Origin: Stappia sp. BW2
Lineage (GTDB): Bacteria; Pseudomonadota; Alphaproteobacteria; Rhizobiales; Stappiaceae
Direction of reading: 5' to 3'
Length of the DNA stretch: 64,000 nt
Assembly (NCBI RefSeq): GCF_008107695.1
Contig: NZ_VIRG01000058.1
Span: 186,001 to 250,000 of the forward strand
The notes beneath the pieces were generated by a model. The model had not been told where the DNA came from. It saw nothing but the letters and a program-made list of their open reading frames with translations, and did no database searches. Numbering within the stretch: the first letter of the stretch is position 1; each line of letters starts with the position of its first letter. Both the position numbers and the translations under genes were made by a program. Positions 9,473 through 18,364 of the stretch are shown piece after piece.

Positions 9473-10117
9473 TTACATTGATGTTTGCGCGGCGCCAGGA
9501 GCCCCGCGCTTGAAGAGATGATCCGCCAGGGCAGCAACGATCTGATCGACCACAGCCTCATGCGGAACGTCCCTGGAAGTCACCGTCAATGCCGCCTTGG
9601 CATAAACGGGTTCGCGGTCAGCCATCAGCTTGCGCATGGTGCCCTCGGGATCGGGGTTCTGCAACAGCGGCCGCGTGGACCTGCGCCGAACCCGTGCCAT
9701 GACCGTGTCGAAATCGACTTTCAGCCAGATGGACAGGCCGTGTTCTGCGATTTCCGCACGCGTCGTTTCCCTCATGAACGCACCGCCGCCCGTTGCGAGC
9801 ACCTGCGGACCTTCACGCAGAAGACGGGCGATCACCCGTTCCTCACCGCTGCGGAAATAAGGCTCGCCATGCTCGGCGAAAATTTCCGCAACGCTCATGT
9901 TGGCCGCGCGCTCGATTTCGGTATCGGCATCGACAAATTCAAGTCCAAGCCGATGCGCCAGCCGCTTGCCGACCGTCGACTTGCCACACCCCATGATTCC
10001 CACCAGAACGATGGACCGTTGCCCCAGGGCGGCTACCAGCCGGGCCAGATCAACGGGTTTTACGTCTGTCTCCGCGGATCCTCCTTCGGAAGACCGCGCC
10101 TTGTCGTATTCTGTCAT
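9473..10117 (-). CDS. aroK: Shikimate kinase
   Basis: A 214-residue kinase that phosphorylates shikimate at the 3-hydroxyl using ATP. It has the P-loop GIMGCGKST near residues 39-47, the DADTEIE shikimate-binding aspartates, the YFRSGEERVI segment, the GGGAF motif and the lid region STRPLLQ. It is longer than the ~175-residue E. coli enzyme because of a polar N-terminal extension of about 30 residues, as is common in alphaproteobacteria. It opens the aroK-aroB operon and is divergent from a small membrane protein gene and xerD. Confidence 0.96.
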   Translation of the reverse strand: MTEYDKARSSEGGSAETDVKPVDLARLVAALGQRSIVLVGIMGCGKSTVGKRLAHRLGLEFVDADTEIERAANMSVAEIFAEHGEPYFRSGEERVIARLLREGPQVLATGGGAFMRETTRAEIAEHGLSIWLKVDFDTVMARVRRRSTRPLLQNPDPEGTMRKLMADREPVYAKAALTVTSRDVPHEAVVDQIVAALADHLFKRGAPGAAQTSM

Positions 10118-10274
10118 GGCGGCGTTTTAGCATATTCGTCAAAAAAGACACGGGGGAACTCCGCCTCACAAACTGCTGCTTTGCCTTGCATGCACCCCCG
10201 CCTTGTTGAAACAATCCCGTATCCGATTCGCTTGCCCGCAAGGGAACCGATACCCTGACCTGGAGACAGCCGAC

Positions 10275-10418
10275 GTGCCGACCCTGACCCGCCTGTTGCT
10301 CGTGCTGCTGCTGCTCGGCGCACTCGGTTATGGCGCGATCTATTCCCTGGCCAATCTCGTCGAACCGCGCGAACGGCAGATCGAGGTGCGGGTGAAAAAA
10401 GACGGCTTCGGCCGATAG
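10275..10418 (+). CDS. Small single-span membrane protein before xerD
   Basis: A 47-residue protein from a GTG at 10275, which has a GGAGAC ribosome-binding site 8 nt upstream. It consists of one transmembrane segment (LLLVLLLLGALGYGAIYSLA) and a short charged tail. Small proteins of this shape commonly precede xerD in Hyphomicrobiales and are sometimes wrongly labelled histidine kinase. No catalytic domain is present, and the function is unknown. Confidence 0.6.
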   Translation: MPTLTRLLLVLLLLGALGYGAIYSLANLVEPRERQIEVRVKKDGFGR

Positions 10419-10483
10419 GCCGCGTGTTCAACTGACAGGTCATCCACGGGACATGCATCAGGTCCTTTCCCAAGGCATACGCA

Positions 10484-11407
10484 ATGGCAACCGGTTTCGA
10501 TCTTGAAAACTTCCTGGAAATGCTGGCCGCCGAACGCGGTGCGGCGGAAAACACGCTGGCCGGATACCGCCGCGACCTGGAGGACTTCTCTGGCTTTCTC
10601 GGGCGCAAACCCCTCGCGTCTGCGCAATCCGAAGACATTTCGGCCTACATGGGCAATCTCAACCGGCGCGGGTTCGCCGAAACCTCGCAGGCAAGACGTC
10701 TGTCCGCGCTGAAGCAGTTCTACAAGTTCCTTTACGCGGAAGGCACGCGGGAAGACGATCCGACGCGCACCCTGTCTGCCCCGAAAAAACGCGCGAGCCT
10801 GCCAAAGGTGTTGTCGATGGAAGATGTCGACAAGCTGATAGAGACCGCGCGGACGGAAACCGAAAAGCCCCAGAAAAGCGCCGCGGCGCGTTTGCGCACG
10901 CAGCGCATGTACACGCTGATAGAGGTCCTTTATGCCACCGGCCTGCGCGTTTCGGAACTGGTTGCCCTGCCGGTCACCGCAGCCCTCAGAGATGCGCGCC
11001 TGATCGAAATCAAGGGCAAGGGAGGCAAGGAGCGCCTGGTGCCGCTGTCGCGTGCCGCGCAAGTCGCCATGAAGGATTATGTCGGTTTGCGCGCTGCCGA
11101 AGGTGCTTACGAAAAAAGCCCCTGGCTGTTTCCCTCTCACGGCGACAGCGGACACCTGACCCGCCAGCATTTCGCGCGCGAGCTGAAAGACCTTGCCATC
11201 GCCGCCGGGCTCGATGCCGGCAAGATTTCTCCTCACGTTCTGCGTCACGCCTTCGCCTCTCACCTTTTGCAGAACGGTGCCGATCTTAGAGTGGTGCAGC
11301 AGTTGCTGGGCCATGCCGACATTTCCACGACGCAGATCTACACCCATGTTCTGGACGAACGCCTGCGCGAACTGGTCGAAAGCGCCCATCCGCTCGCGAA
11401 GAAATGA
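10484..11407 (+). CDS. xerD: Site-specific tyrosine recombinase XerD
   Basis: A 307-residue tyrosine recombinase that acts with XerC at the dif site to resolve chromosome dimers during division. The N-terminal SAM-like core-binding domain covers about residues 1-100. The catalytic residues are all present: Arg in ATGLRVSEL (about 154), Lys in GKGGKERL (about 180), His and Arg in [12 protein letters not shown] (251/254), His in [13 protein letters not shown] (about 277), and the nucleophile Tyr in that same motif. This is the housekeeping enzyme, not a phage integrase: there is no attachment site or mobile cargo beside it. Confidence 0.95.
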   Translation: MATGFDLENFLEMLAAERGAAENTLAGYRRDLEDFSGFLGRKPLASAQSEDISAYMGNLNRRGFAETSQARRLSALKQFYKFLYAEGTREDDPTRTLSAPKKRASLPKVLSMEDVDKLIETARTETEKPQKSAAARLRTQRMYTLIEVLYATGLRVSELVALPVTAALRDARLIEIKGKGGKERLVPLSRAAQVAMKDYVGLRAAEGAYEKSPWLFPSHGDSGHLTRQHFARELKDLAIAAGLDAGKISPHVLRHAFASHLLQNGADLRVVQQLLGHADISTTQIYTHVLDERLRELVESAHPLAKK

Positions 11408-11568
11408 CTGCCCGGCAACTTCCCCAAAATGCTCTGAATTGGCGGAAATCCGGTTATTGAGACTAGGGGCCGGACCCCGATTTTCGTCGAAGACGTCGAC
11501 TCTATTGCACTGCAGCAATGGCCACCCTAAACTCCGCTGCTTAAAATTGATGCACCGGACGCTCTGAC

Positions 11569-13197
11569 ATGCTGCAGCCAACCTCCAACTACGACGCGCT
11601 GAAAGAAACGTTCCGCTGGCCTCGGCCCGCGCAGTACAACATGGCCGCAGCCGTCAGCGACCAGTGGGCCACGCAGGACCCCGGCCGTCTTGCTATCCGT
11701 CAGGTTCTTGAAGACGGCTCGCACCGGGACTGGAGCCACCTTGCCCTGAACCGGGCGGCCAACCGCTTTGCCAACGCCCTGGAGGGCCTTGGCCTGAACC
11801 GCGGCGACCGAGTCGCCCTGCTGCTTCCGCAGATCCCCGAAACCGCCATCGCGCATCTGGCGGCCTATAAGTCCGGCGCAATCGCCGTGCCTTTGGCGGC
11901 CCTGTTTGGACTGGAGGCGCTGCGCTACAGGCTCGCCGACTCCGGTGCGCGTGTGCTGGTGACCGATTCCGCAGGTCTGGCAAAGCTTGCCGACATCCGG
12001 TCCGACCTTCCCGGTCTCGATCTGGTGATCTCCGTCGACGGCCCGCAAAGCGGTGTGTTCGGCTTTGACGACCTTTTGGAAAAGGCCTCCGACGATTACC
12101 AGACCCTTGCGACCAGCCCCGACGACCCGGCGCTGATGATCTATACCTCCGGGACCACCGGACAGCCCAAAGGCGTGCTGCATGGTCACCGGGTACTGCT
12201 CGGCCATTTGCCCGGCATCGAGCTTTCGCAGAATTTCCTTGGCCGAGACGGCGACTTGCTATGGACCCCCGCCGACTGGGCCTGGGCCGGCGGCTTGCTG
12301 AACGCACTGTTTCCAGCCCTGTCGCTGGGCGTGCCGGTGGTCTGCAACGCGTCGCGCAAGTTCGACCCGGAGTTCGCTTTCCGTCTTCTGGAACAACAGA
12401 AGATCCGCAACGCCTTCATTCCGCCAACGGCCTTGAAAATGCTGCGGTCCGTTGAAAATCCATCCAAGCGCTTCAACCTGGTCTGGCGCAGCGTTGGCTC
12501 CGCCGGAGAAGCCCTCGGCAAGGAAACCTACGATTGGTTCGCTGCGGAATTCGGCTTCAAGGTCAATGAATTCTACGGCCAGACCGAATGCAATGCCGTT
12601 CTCGGCTCCGTAGCCGCCCTTGGCGTCAGCCGGTCAGGCGCCACCGGCAAGGCAACGCCCGGCCATCAGGTTGCGATCATTGACGATGAAGGCCGTGAGC
12701 TGCCGGCAGAAACCCTCGGCCAGATCGCCATCCGGCGACCCGATCCGGTCATGTTCCTTGAATACTGGAACAAACCGGAGGCAACACGGGAGAAGTTCAT
12801 CGGCGACTGGATGATCACCGGCGATCAGGGCCTGATGGACGAGGATGGCTATATCCATTTCGTTGGCCGCGACGACGACATCATCACCTCGGCCAGCTAC
12901 CGGATCGGCCCGGGCGAGATCGAGGATTGCCTGTTGAAACACCCCGCCATCGCGCTTGCTGCTGCCGTCGGCAAACCGGATAAGCTGCGCACGGAAATCG
13001 TCAAGGCCTTCATTGTCCTGAAACCGGGCACCGAAAAAGGCTCGGCTCTGGAAAACGACATCCGCACCTTTGTCCGCAAACACCTGTCGGCACATGAATA
13101 TCCGCGGGAGATCGAATTCGTCACCTCCCTGCCCCTGACCACCACCGGCAAGATCATTCGCAGGAAATTGCGGGATCTGGAAAGCGTGGAGGGCTAG
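11569..13197 (+). CDS. AMP-binding acyl-CoA synthetase
   Basis: A 542-residue adenylate-forming enzyme that activates a carboxylic acid to its acyl-CoA through an acyl-AMP. The phosphate-binding loop YTSGTTGQPKGVLHGHR lies near residues 192-208, the A5-type motif NEFYGQTECNAV near 330, the ITGDQG and GRDDDIITSASYRIGPGEIE motifs (A7-A8) near 415-450, and the catalytic lysine in TTTGKIIRRKL near 530. The overall pattern (MYTSG..., FYGQTE, YRIGPGEIE) resembles medium-chain or benzoate-type acyl-CoA ligases, but the substrate cannot be read from the sequence. It stands alone and is convergent with the GNAT gene. Confidence 0.88.
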   Translation: MLQPTSNYDALKETFRWPRPAQYNMAAAVSDQWATQDPGRLAIRQVLEDGSHRDWSHLALNRAANRFANALEGLGLNRGDRVALLLPQIPETAIAHLAAYKSGAIAVPLAALFGLEALRYRLADSGARVLVTDSAGLAKLADIRSDLPGLDLVISVDGPQSGVFGFDDLLEKASDDYQTLATSPDDPALMIYTSGTTGQPKGVLHGHRVLLGHLPGIELSQNFLGRDGDLLWTPADWAWAGGLLNALFPALSLGVPVVCNASRKFDPEFAFRLLEQQKIRNAFIPPTALKMLRSVENPSKRFNLVWRSVGSAGEALGKETYDWFAAEFGFKVNEFYGQTECNAVLGSVAALGVSRSGATGKATPGHQVAIIDDEGRELPAETLGQIAIRRPDPVMFLEYWNKPEATREKFIGDWMITGDQGLMDEDGYIHFVGRDDDIITSASYRIGPGEIEDCLLKHPAIALAAAVGKPDKLRTEIVKAFIVLKPGTEKGSALENDIRTFVRKHLSAHEYPREIEFVTSLPLTTTGKIIRRKLRDLESVEG

Positions 13198-13207
13198 GCG
13201 GGGAAGG

Positions 13208-14302
13208 CTAGGAGCTCACTCGCGCTCTAACGGCCCTTGCGGCCCTGCGCAGGGTTTGTTCAAGCCGGAGATCCGTCTTGCAGAGCACCCGTTTGAGACC
13301 GTCGGCATAGAGCAGCGTACCGGTCTCCAGCCGGCCGCGCCACAGCGGCTCGATCATCGAATGTCCCGGGATGGCAAGGGAATCCGCCACCCTGAACCCC
13401 GGAATTGCAAGATTTGTCTTCAGGGCCTGCAGCGCGAGCTGGGCTCCGGGCGAATACCGCGCGAACGCCTCGTCAAAGCCGATTTTCCAGGCAAACACCT
13501 TGCCTGACTGCAAGAACAGCACCAGAGCGGCAACCAGCGTCTCACCCGACCAGAGCTGATCGATCCGCACCGCGTTTCGCCCTGCCAGATTGGCAATGGC
13601 GGTGCGGGCAAAGTCCGCCGTCTCTGGCTGACTGACGAGCGCGGTTCCCGACCGGCCTTTCCAACCGGAAGCTTCAAGTTCCAGAAACGCCTCGAACCCG
13701 GCGACGGCGTCCGGTCCGGACAAGCTGCGGAACGTGGTCTTGCCATGGTCCCCCAGCCGCCGCATCAGCCGTCGCATTTCCTTGCGCCGTTTGCCGCTGT
13801 CGGCCTCCGCAAGCTGCGCCTTGCCCGTGGCGCCACCGTTATGGCTCGCTCGGAAGGATTTTGCGAGAACCGACCTTTTTCCGGGCCCCGCCGCCTTCAA
13901 CCGGACGGCCGATTGCGAATGCAGCGGCAAATACGGAATCGCGAGCGCGTGTCCCGGCTCCCTGGCAGCACTGAGGAAAGCGGTAACAGCATCAGCACTC
14001 GCCTCCGGATGGATCAGCGGAGTGCCGAGCGGTGCATAGTCCGTCGCCCAGGTGGTGTTGACCGGTACGGCCAATCCGAATCGCCGGCGGCCGATGGGGG
14101 CCGCCACCAGCCAGCGACCAGCCGGCTGTTCGCGCACCACGAGAAGCCGCACGGGCCGTTTGTCCATCTTTTCCAGAAACGGACAGAGAAAATCCGGACC
14201 GAAAAACGGGTTCGGGCTGAGGGCAGCCGCGCAAAGCGTCTGCCAGTCGTCCAGCGGCACCTCGGCACTTAATGGATCAAGGGACAAAACCTCAAACGGC
14301 AC
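13208..14302 (-). CDS. GNAT-family protein, BioF2/CelD-like
   Basis: About 364 residues. The C-terminal half has features of the BioF2-like GNAT acetyltransferases found in exopolysaccharide and cellulose clusters: GKRRKEMRRLMRRLGDHG, FLELEASGWKGRSGTAL, and WKIGFDEAFARYSPGAQLALQALK. It probably transfers an acyl group to a cell-surface sugar or related small molecule. The start is uncertain: GTG 14302 (used here) is 14 bp after the flippase stop; TTG 14326 has an AGGGAC site upstream and would overlap the flippase slightly; the ATG at 14455 would overlap by 140 bp and is unlikely. It is coupled to the upstream flippase gene. Confidence 0.8.
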   Translation of the reverse strand: MPFEVLSLDPLSAEVPLDDWQTLCAAALSPNPFFGPDFLCPFLEKMDKRPVRLLVVREQPAGRWLVAAPIGRRRFGLAVPVNTTWATDYAPLGTPLIHPEASADAVTAFLSAAREPGHALAIPYLPLHSQSAVRLKAAGPGKRSVLAKSFRASHNGGATGKAQLAEADSGKRRKEMRRLMRRLGDHGKTTFRSLSGPDAVAGFEAFLELEASGWKGRSGTALVSQPETADFARTAIANLAGRNAVRIDQLWSGETLVAALVLFLQSGKVFAWKIGFDEAFARYSPGAQLALQALKTNLAIPGFRVADSLAIPGHSMIEPLWRGRLETGTLLYADGLKRVLCKTDLRLEQTLRRAARAVRARVSS

Positions 14303-14315
14303 GGAAGGCGGGGTA

Positions 14316-15737
14316 TTACTGGTCAACCTGACGGTCCCTGGAAAAAAGCAATGGCAAAACGAACGTCGTGATATTGAGCTTCCGTTTTGCCACAACCGCA
14401 AGGGCGGTGGCTTCAAAAAGGATCGCAATGCTTGTGGCAACGGCCGCACCGGCAAGGCCGAGCAGCGGAATCAGAATGAGATTGAGGATGACATTGAGGA
14501 AAAACGTTCCGGCATAAATGCCGGCGCAGGTTTTCTGGTGCCCGGTCATCGTCAACAGCGCATCGGCTGGTCCGACGGATGCCCGCGCCAGCACGCCGAT
14601 CATCAACAGGGCGATCAACTCGTAGCCGCTTTCAAAGTCGCTGCCGAACAGGGCCAGCAGCAGGGGCGCAATCAAAAGCAGGCCCGCCCCCGCGGCCACT
14701 GACGGACAGAAGGTCCAAAGGGTCGCTTGCCGCATGTAACCGGCAAGCCCCGAAAGATCCTCGTTGTGAGTGAAGCTGGAAATGCGATGGGCCGAAGCCG
14801 CCCGCACGGCAAAATAAACGAAATGCACCAGGGCCAGCGTTTTGGACGCAGCGAAATAGACCGCGACCTCGTCCGGATGCTGAAAGAAGCTGACCATGAT
14901 CACGTCGGCGCTGGTAATCAGCTGCAGGAAACCGTCGACCATCAGCATCGGCATGGACACCGCCAGCCAGGACCCGAACTCGGTCTGTCGCGGCCCCCGC
15001 GGAACGCAAGGAGACAGCCGCCGGCGCAGATGAAGAAACTGGTATAGCGCGACCAGGACGGTGGCCGCCACGGCCACCACGGCAGCCGTCAGCGCGTCGG
15101 GCTGAAACCCCGCCAGCACAGCGCAAACCAGCAGAAACAGGATGGCCAGCGGCCGCCAGATATAGGTGGGCAGCATCGCCAGCGATGACCAGTCGTAACT
15201 GCGGGCGATCCCGTCCTGCACCAGGCCGAATGCGAAAAAGGGCAATGCCAGCAGAACGACGGTCAACGGCTGGAAATAGGACGGATCGAGGAACGACCGG
15301 AACAGGGCAACGCAACCGATGCCGATGACCGCTGCCGCGCCGCCCAGTAAGAACGCCATTTGACGGCTGGTGTGCAGGAACCCACGCAGGCGCGCCATGT
15401 CACCGTTTTGCTGATACTGCGGGATGAACCGGCTGGCAGAGGTGGAAAACCCGCCGCATGCCATCACGCCCAGAATGATCACGAAGGTCCAGGCGACCGA
15501 ATAAAGACCGTAGTCATGCGCCCCCAACAGGCGGGCAAGCACGATTTGCGACAGATAGGCGAGAGCCGCACCAGCGATCCGTACGGCGAAGGTCGACACC
15601 GCCATCCGGCCTGCCGCATGCCGGTCGCTTCCGTCACCCTTCAGGAAATCCAGGACCTGGTCAGCCCCTTGCCCCAATCCCAGCGACGAGGCGGCGCATT
15701 GCAAACGCTTGGTCCAGGAATTGGCCGAAAAACGCAC
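14316..15737 (-). CDS. Oligosaccharide flippase (polysaccharide biosynthesis membrane protein)
   Basis: A membrane protein of about 473 residues with 12-14 hydrophobic segments in the MATE/Wzx (polysaccharide biosynthesis) superfamily, which moves lipid-linked oligosaccharides across the inner membrane. Typical elements are the N-terminal AGAALAYLSQIVLARLLGAHDYGLY and the C-terminal LNVILNLILIPLLGLAGAAVAT. The GTG at 15737 is my choice because an AAGGGA ribosome-binding site lies 8 nt upstream; the frame is open further upstream but that part looks non-coding. With the GNAT gene it forms a small surface-polysaccharide operon. A LexA-type box lies 226 bp upstream but points more naturally to the plus-strand transcript described next. 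Confidence 0.88.
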   Translation of the reverse strand: MRFSANSWTKRLQCAASSLGLGQGADQVLDFLKGDGSDRHAAGRMAVSTFAVRIAGAALAYLSQIVLARLLGAHDYGLYSVAWTFVIILGVMACGGFSTSASRFIPQYQQNGDMARLRGFLHTSRQMAFLLGGAAAVIGIGCVALFRSFLDPSYFQPLTVVLLALPFFAFGLVQDGIARSYDWSSLAMLPTYIWRPLAILFLLVCAVLAGFQPDALTAAVVAVAATVLVALYQFLHLRRRLSPCVPRGPRQTEFGSWLAVSMPMLMVDGFLQLITSADVIMVSFFQHPDEVAVYFAASKTLALVHFVYFAVRAASAHRISSFTHNEDLSGLAGYMRQATLWTFCPSVAAGAGLLLIAPLLLALFGSDFESGYELIALLMIGVLARASVGPADALLTMTGHQKTCAGIYAGTFFLNVILNLILIPLLGLAGAAVATSIAILFEATALAVVAKRKLNITTFVLPLLFSRDRQVDQ

Positions 15738-15931
15738 TGATGGGTCCCTTATGAGTAGTCTTCCGTATTTGTGACATGACTGGCTTAATAATCTATGGCA
15801 ATCGTTCAAACGCAGCCGGTCAGGTTTCACAGATGTGTGATAACGTCCTGGAGGCTGACGGCGCATTGATTTTCCCTCATCGTGGCAAGCACCTTCTTGC
15901 ACCCCTACCTGCCTATTGGTCGATTCCCTGC

Positions 15932-15977
15932 TTGACGCTGGGCCAGTGAATCATGCTAAAAAGAACAAACAGAGAAC
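15932..15977 (+). promoter_or_regulatory. Promoter with overlapping LexA (SOS) operator
   Basis: TTGACG (15932-15937), a 17-bp spacer and GCTAAA (15955-15960) form a sigma-70-like promoter. Directly after it lies GAAC (15963-15966), seven bases, GAAC (15974-15977): an exact match to the alphaproteobacterial LexA consensus GAAC-N7-GAAC. The operator would cover the start of transcription, the usual position for SOS repression. Confidence 0.6.
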
Positions 15978-16135
15978 GAGAGTCGATTCGACCCTGTCGA
16001 CTGCCCTCCGGCTGCCTCTTGCCGTGGGCCTTCCCGATCTCCTTGTTGCGGATGTTGAGGGCTGCCTCCCCTTCTATCCGCAAATTGGTCCGGTCCCTGC
16101 CCCCGCCGCCAATCGCAGGGACCGGACGATTTTTT
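15967..16135 (+). ncRNA. Candidate SOS-controlled small RNA
   Basis: A predicted transcript of about 165 nt between the LexA-overlapped promoter and a strong terminator, with no convincing reading frame. It would fold into three stem-loops: AGTCGA (15981-15986) / TCGACT (15997-16002); TTGCGGAT (16046-16053) / ATCCGCAA (16076-16083); and the 13-bp terminator stem. Two C-rich stretches, CCCTCC near 16004 and CCTCCCC near 16065, could pair with Shine-Dalgarno sequences, a pattern known from alphaproteobacterial trans-acting small RNAs. The 5' end is inferred from the promoter. A short unannotated peptide gene is the main alternative. Expression evidence is lacking. Confidence 0.4.
16088..16135 (+). 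terminator. Strong orphan Rho-independent terminator
   Basis: Perfect 13-bp stem: GTCCGGTCCCTGC (16088-16100) pairs with GCAGGGACCGGAC (16115-16127), followed by GATTTTTTC. It has no annotated plus-strand gene in front of it; the genes on both sides read on the minus strand. Confidence 0.85.
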
Positions 16136-16176
16136 CATGAGCAACAATCGTAACAACCCGCCAGAAAGCCAAACAC

Positions 16177-16575
16177 CTATTCCGGCACGGCTTCCACATA
16201 GTACCAGCGTCCGACTTTCTTGCGGAAGCGGCTCAGTTCCCGGTGTGTGTGAAGCTGGCCCGCGGACAGGTATTTCGCCTCGAAAAGCACGGTGCCGTCC
16301 CGATCGGCCGGGCCGCCCTTGTCGGTGGCCAACACGCTGAGACCCGTCCAGTGGCTTTCCGCCGCCCAGCGAGCGGTGCCTTGCGCATCGAATCCAGGCT
16401 GATACTTCGGCCAGAGCGTTTCCTTCAGATAAGGAATGAGTTGCTGGCTATAGGCACTGTAGCGCGAGCGCATGAGCGCCTCCGCGGTTTCCGGCACAGC
16501 CTTGCCGGAAAGATAGGGCTCGCAGCACAGATCGAAATCTTTGCCGCTGCCACAGGGGCATGCCTCGCCGCTCAT
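16177..16575 (-). CDS. YchJ family protein with SEC-C zinc motif (UPF0225)
   Basis: A 132-residue protein that opens with the SEC-C zinc-binding motif CPCGSGKDFDLCCEPYL and continues with the YchJ signatures AEALMRSRYSAY, WTGLSVLATDKGG, GTVLFEAKY and HRELSRF. The fold combines a zinc knuckle with an NTF2-like domain. The biochemical role is not established; the zinc motif resembles that of SecA's C-terminus and suggests protein or ribosome contact. The gene stands alone on the minus strand, opposite the EEP nuclease gene. Confidence 0.9.
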   Translation of the reverse strand: MSGEACPCGSGKDFDLCCEPYLSGKAVPETAEALMRSRYSAYSQQLIPYLKETLWPKYQPGFDAQGTARWAAESHWTGLSVLATDKGGPADRDGTVLFEAKYLSAGQLHTHRELSRFRKKVGRWYYVEAVPE

Positions 16576-16681
16576 TTGCCTCTCCCCTCTGGACGGACCA
16601 TTCTTGAACCAGCGCTCTCTACCACTTGATCCGTCGTGCCGCTATGGTTTCACTCATGCGTCCAAGCTGCGGGTCTTCGGA

Positions 16682-17653
16682 ATGAAACTTGCCACCTTCA
16701 ACATGGAATCTTTCGGCGCGGACCGGCATGACCCGGATGCCCTGACGCCGCGGCTGGACGCACTTCGGCCCAAAATCCTGGAACTTGGAGCCGACATCCT
16801 GTGCCTGCAGGAGGTCAACGCCCAGAAGATAAGAGGCAAGACCGCACGGCAATTCCAGGCGCTGGATCTGCTCCTGAAAGGAACGCCCTATGAGAACTTT
16901 CACCGGGCGACCAGCGAACGCCCTTCCGGAAAAGGCCCCGGTGACCGTCACAACCTGGTGGTACTCTCGCGATTTCCGATAACCGGGTTCTCCAGCCTCT
17001 ATCAGGACCATGCCCACCCACCCCAGTGGCACCCCAAAAGCGCCGAGCCAGCCTACGATAGCCCGCAAACAATCCTGTTCGACCGCCCTGTCCTGCAGGT
17101 GGAAATCGATATCGGTACCGGGCGGCCCCTCCATGTCTTCTGCGTTCACCTGCGCGCGCCGATTGCGGCCATGATCCGTGGAGGCAAGAAGAAGGACCGG
17201 ACGTGGAAATCGGTCTCCGCTTGGGCGGAAGGCTACCAGCTATCCGTCCTGAAACAGACCGCCCAGGCACTGGAACTGCGACTTGCCGTGGAAAGCCTGT
17301 TCGATGCAAACGAGAACAGCCACATCGTGCTGGCGGGGGATTTCAACGCAACCGGTGAAACAGGAACACTCAGGCTGCTGCGCGCCGACCCGGACGACAC
17401 CGGTTCGCCAAAGCTTGACGGGCGCCGCCTCTATCAGCTCGACGCCTCACTACCAGCGGAACGACGCCAGACCGTCATTCACAAGGGCAGGGGCCTGGCG
17501 CTGGACCACATTCTCGCCAGCGCCTCCATGGCCCACCGGACGATTGACCTGAAAGTGTTCAACGTCGGCCTGCCCGATGAAGTCTTCGATGCGGATGAAG
17601 AGGCCTATGCCGGCTCCTTCCACGCCGCCATGCTCGCAGAGTTCGAGCTTTAA
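16682..17653 (+). CDS. Endonuclease/exonuclease/phosphatase (EEP) family protein
   Basis: A 323-residue protein with the EEP fold. Visible motifs are LATFNMESFGADR at the start, ADILCLQEVNAQ (metal-binding Glu near residue 43), HNLVVLSRFPI, LHVFCVHLRAP, VLAGDFNATGET (Asp and Asn near 222-224), and ALDHILAS near 280. These residues coordinate Mg2+ and cut phosphodiester bonds in nucleases, but the same fold serves phospholipases and phosphatases, so the substrate is open. No signal peptide is seen. The start ATG at 16682 is chosen because it begins exactly at the conserved first beta strand. Confidence 0.85.
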   Translation: MKLATFNMESFGADRHDPDALTPRLDALRPKILELGADILCLQEVNAQKIRGKTARQFQALDLLLKGTPYENFHRATSERPSGKGPGDRHNLVVLSRFPITGFSSLYQDHAHPPQWHPKSAEPAYDSPQTILFDRPVLQVEIDIGTGRPLHVFCVHLRAPIAAMIRGGKKKDRTWKSVSAWAEGYQLSVLKQTAQALELRLAVESLFDANENSHIVLAGDFNATGETGTLRLLRADPDDTGSPKLDGRRLYQLDASLPAERRQTVIHKGRGLALDHILASASMAHRTIDLKVFNVGLPDEVFDADEEAYAGSFHAAMLAEFEL

Positions 17654-17724
17654 AGCGCGGACTGGCTGGAAATTCTCAGTCCGGAAAACCCGATACCAAA
17701 ACAAAGACCCTGACAATCCCGCTC

Positions 17725-17766
17725 CCTCATCCTGAGGAAGCGCAAACGCGCTGTCTCGAAGGATGG
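17725..17766 (+). repeat. Palindromic intergenic repeat, family A
   Basis: Begins CCTCATCCTGAGG and ends CGAAGGATGG, with nested stems CATCCT/AGGATG and AGCGC/GCGCT. The same element recurs near 41.3-41.6 kb in this window. It lies between the ends of the EEP gene and the convergent cytochrome gene. Confidence 0.75.
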
Positions 17767-17811
17767 CCGCGCACTCCAATAACGACGCTTCGTCTGTCGA
17801 ATCGACCCGCC

Positions 17812-18177
17812 TCAGGGTGCCAGGGACGTGATGTAGCTGGCGAGATTTGCGATCTCGATGTTGCCGAGCGTCATGTTCGGCATTTGTGGATGAGGATTGG
17901 CGAGGAAAGTCGCGAGTTTTTCCTCAGACCAGCTCGTGTCCTTCGCCATGTCGTAAAAGCTGGGCAGAGACGCGCTGGAGGCCCGGTCCTGATCCTCGGA
18001 GACAAGATGGCAGGCAGAGCACCATTGCAGGGCCAGCGCTTTGCCGGCGGCGGCATCCCCCGCCTCGGCAGCCCCGGCACCGGACAGGACAACGGCACAC
18101 ACAAGGGCGGCTCCGCCCAGGAACACTCGAACTCTTGCAGGAAAAGGCCGCGTCGAAATCGCAATTGCGTTGCTCAT
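17812..18177 (-). CDS. Small periplasmic c-type cytochrome
   Basis: A 121-residue protein with an N-terminal hydrophobic signal (VFLGGAALVCAVVLSGAGAAEA) and one covalent haem site CSACH at residues 53-57. The likely axial methionine is in MPNMTLGN near residue 101. It is a class I monohaem cytochrome c that would carry electrons in the periplasm; its partner is unknown. Maturation would need the ccm genes found at 59-62 kb. It is divergent from the gamma-glutamyltransferase gene. Confidence 0.88.
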   Translation of the reverse strand: MSNAIAISTRPFPARVRVFLGGAALVCAVVLSGAGAAEAGDAAAGKALALQWCSACHLVSEDQDRASSASLPSFYDMAKDTSWSEEKLATFLANPHPQMPNMTLGNIEIANLASYITSLAP

Positions 18178-18364
18178 GGATCCTCCTTCAACCAGTCGCG
18201 AGCTGGGCTCTTGCAGCTTGCCGCGTTCAGACTGCAGCCTATCTGATCATCTGGCTTTGCGCTGAATCAAGAACGACTTAAAGTTGCTCGAAAGACCGCC
18301 ACGCCCGCTGCGCGATCTGCTTACCACCTGCAAGCTCCCGCCATTCCGGCGACCGGAGGACCCC

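Noticed and set aside
10484..11407. XerD as an integrase of a mobile element
   Set aside because: It has the length, domains and context of housekeeping XerD, with no att sites, cargo genes or tRNA target beside it.
15953..16156. Short ORFs on both strands in the candidate small RNA region
   Set aside because: They lack ribosome-binding sites, run through the terminator stem, and show no recognisable protein pattern.
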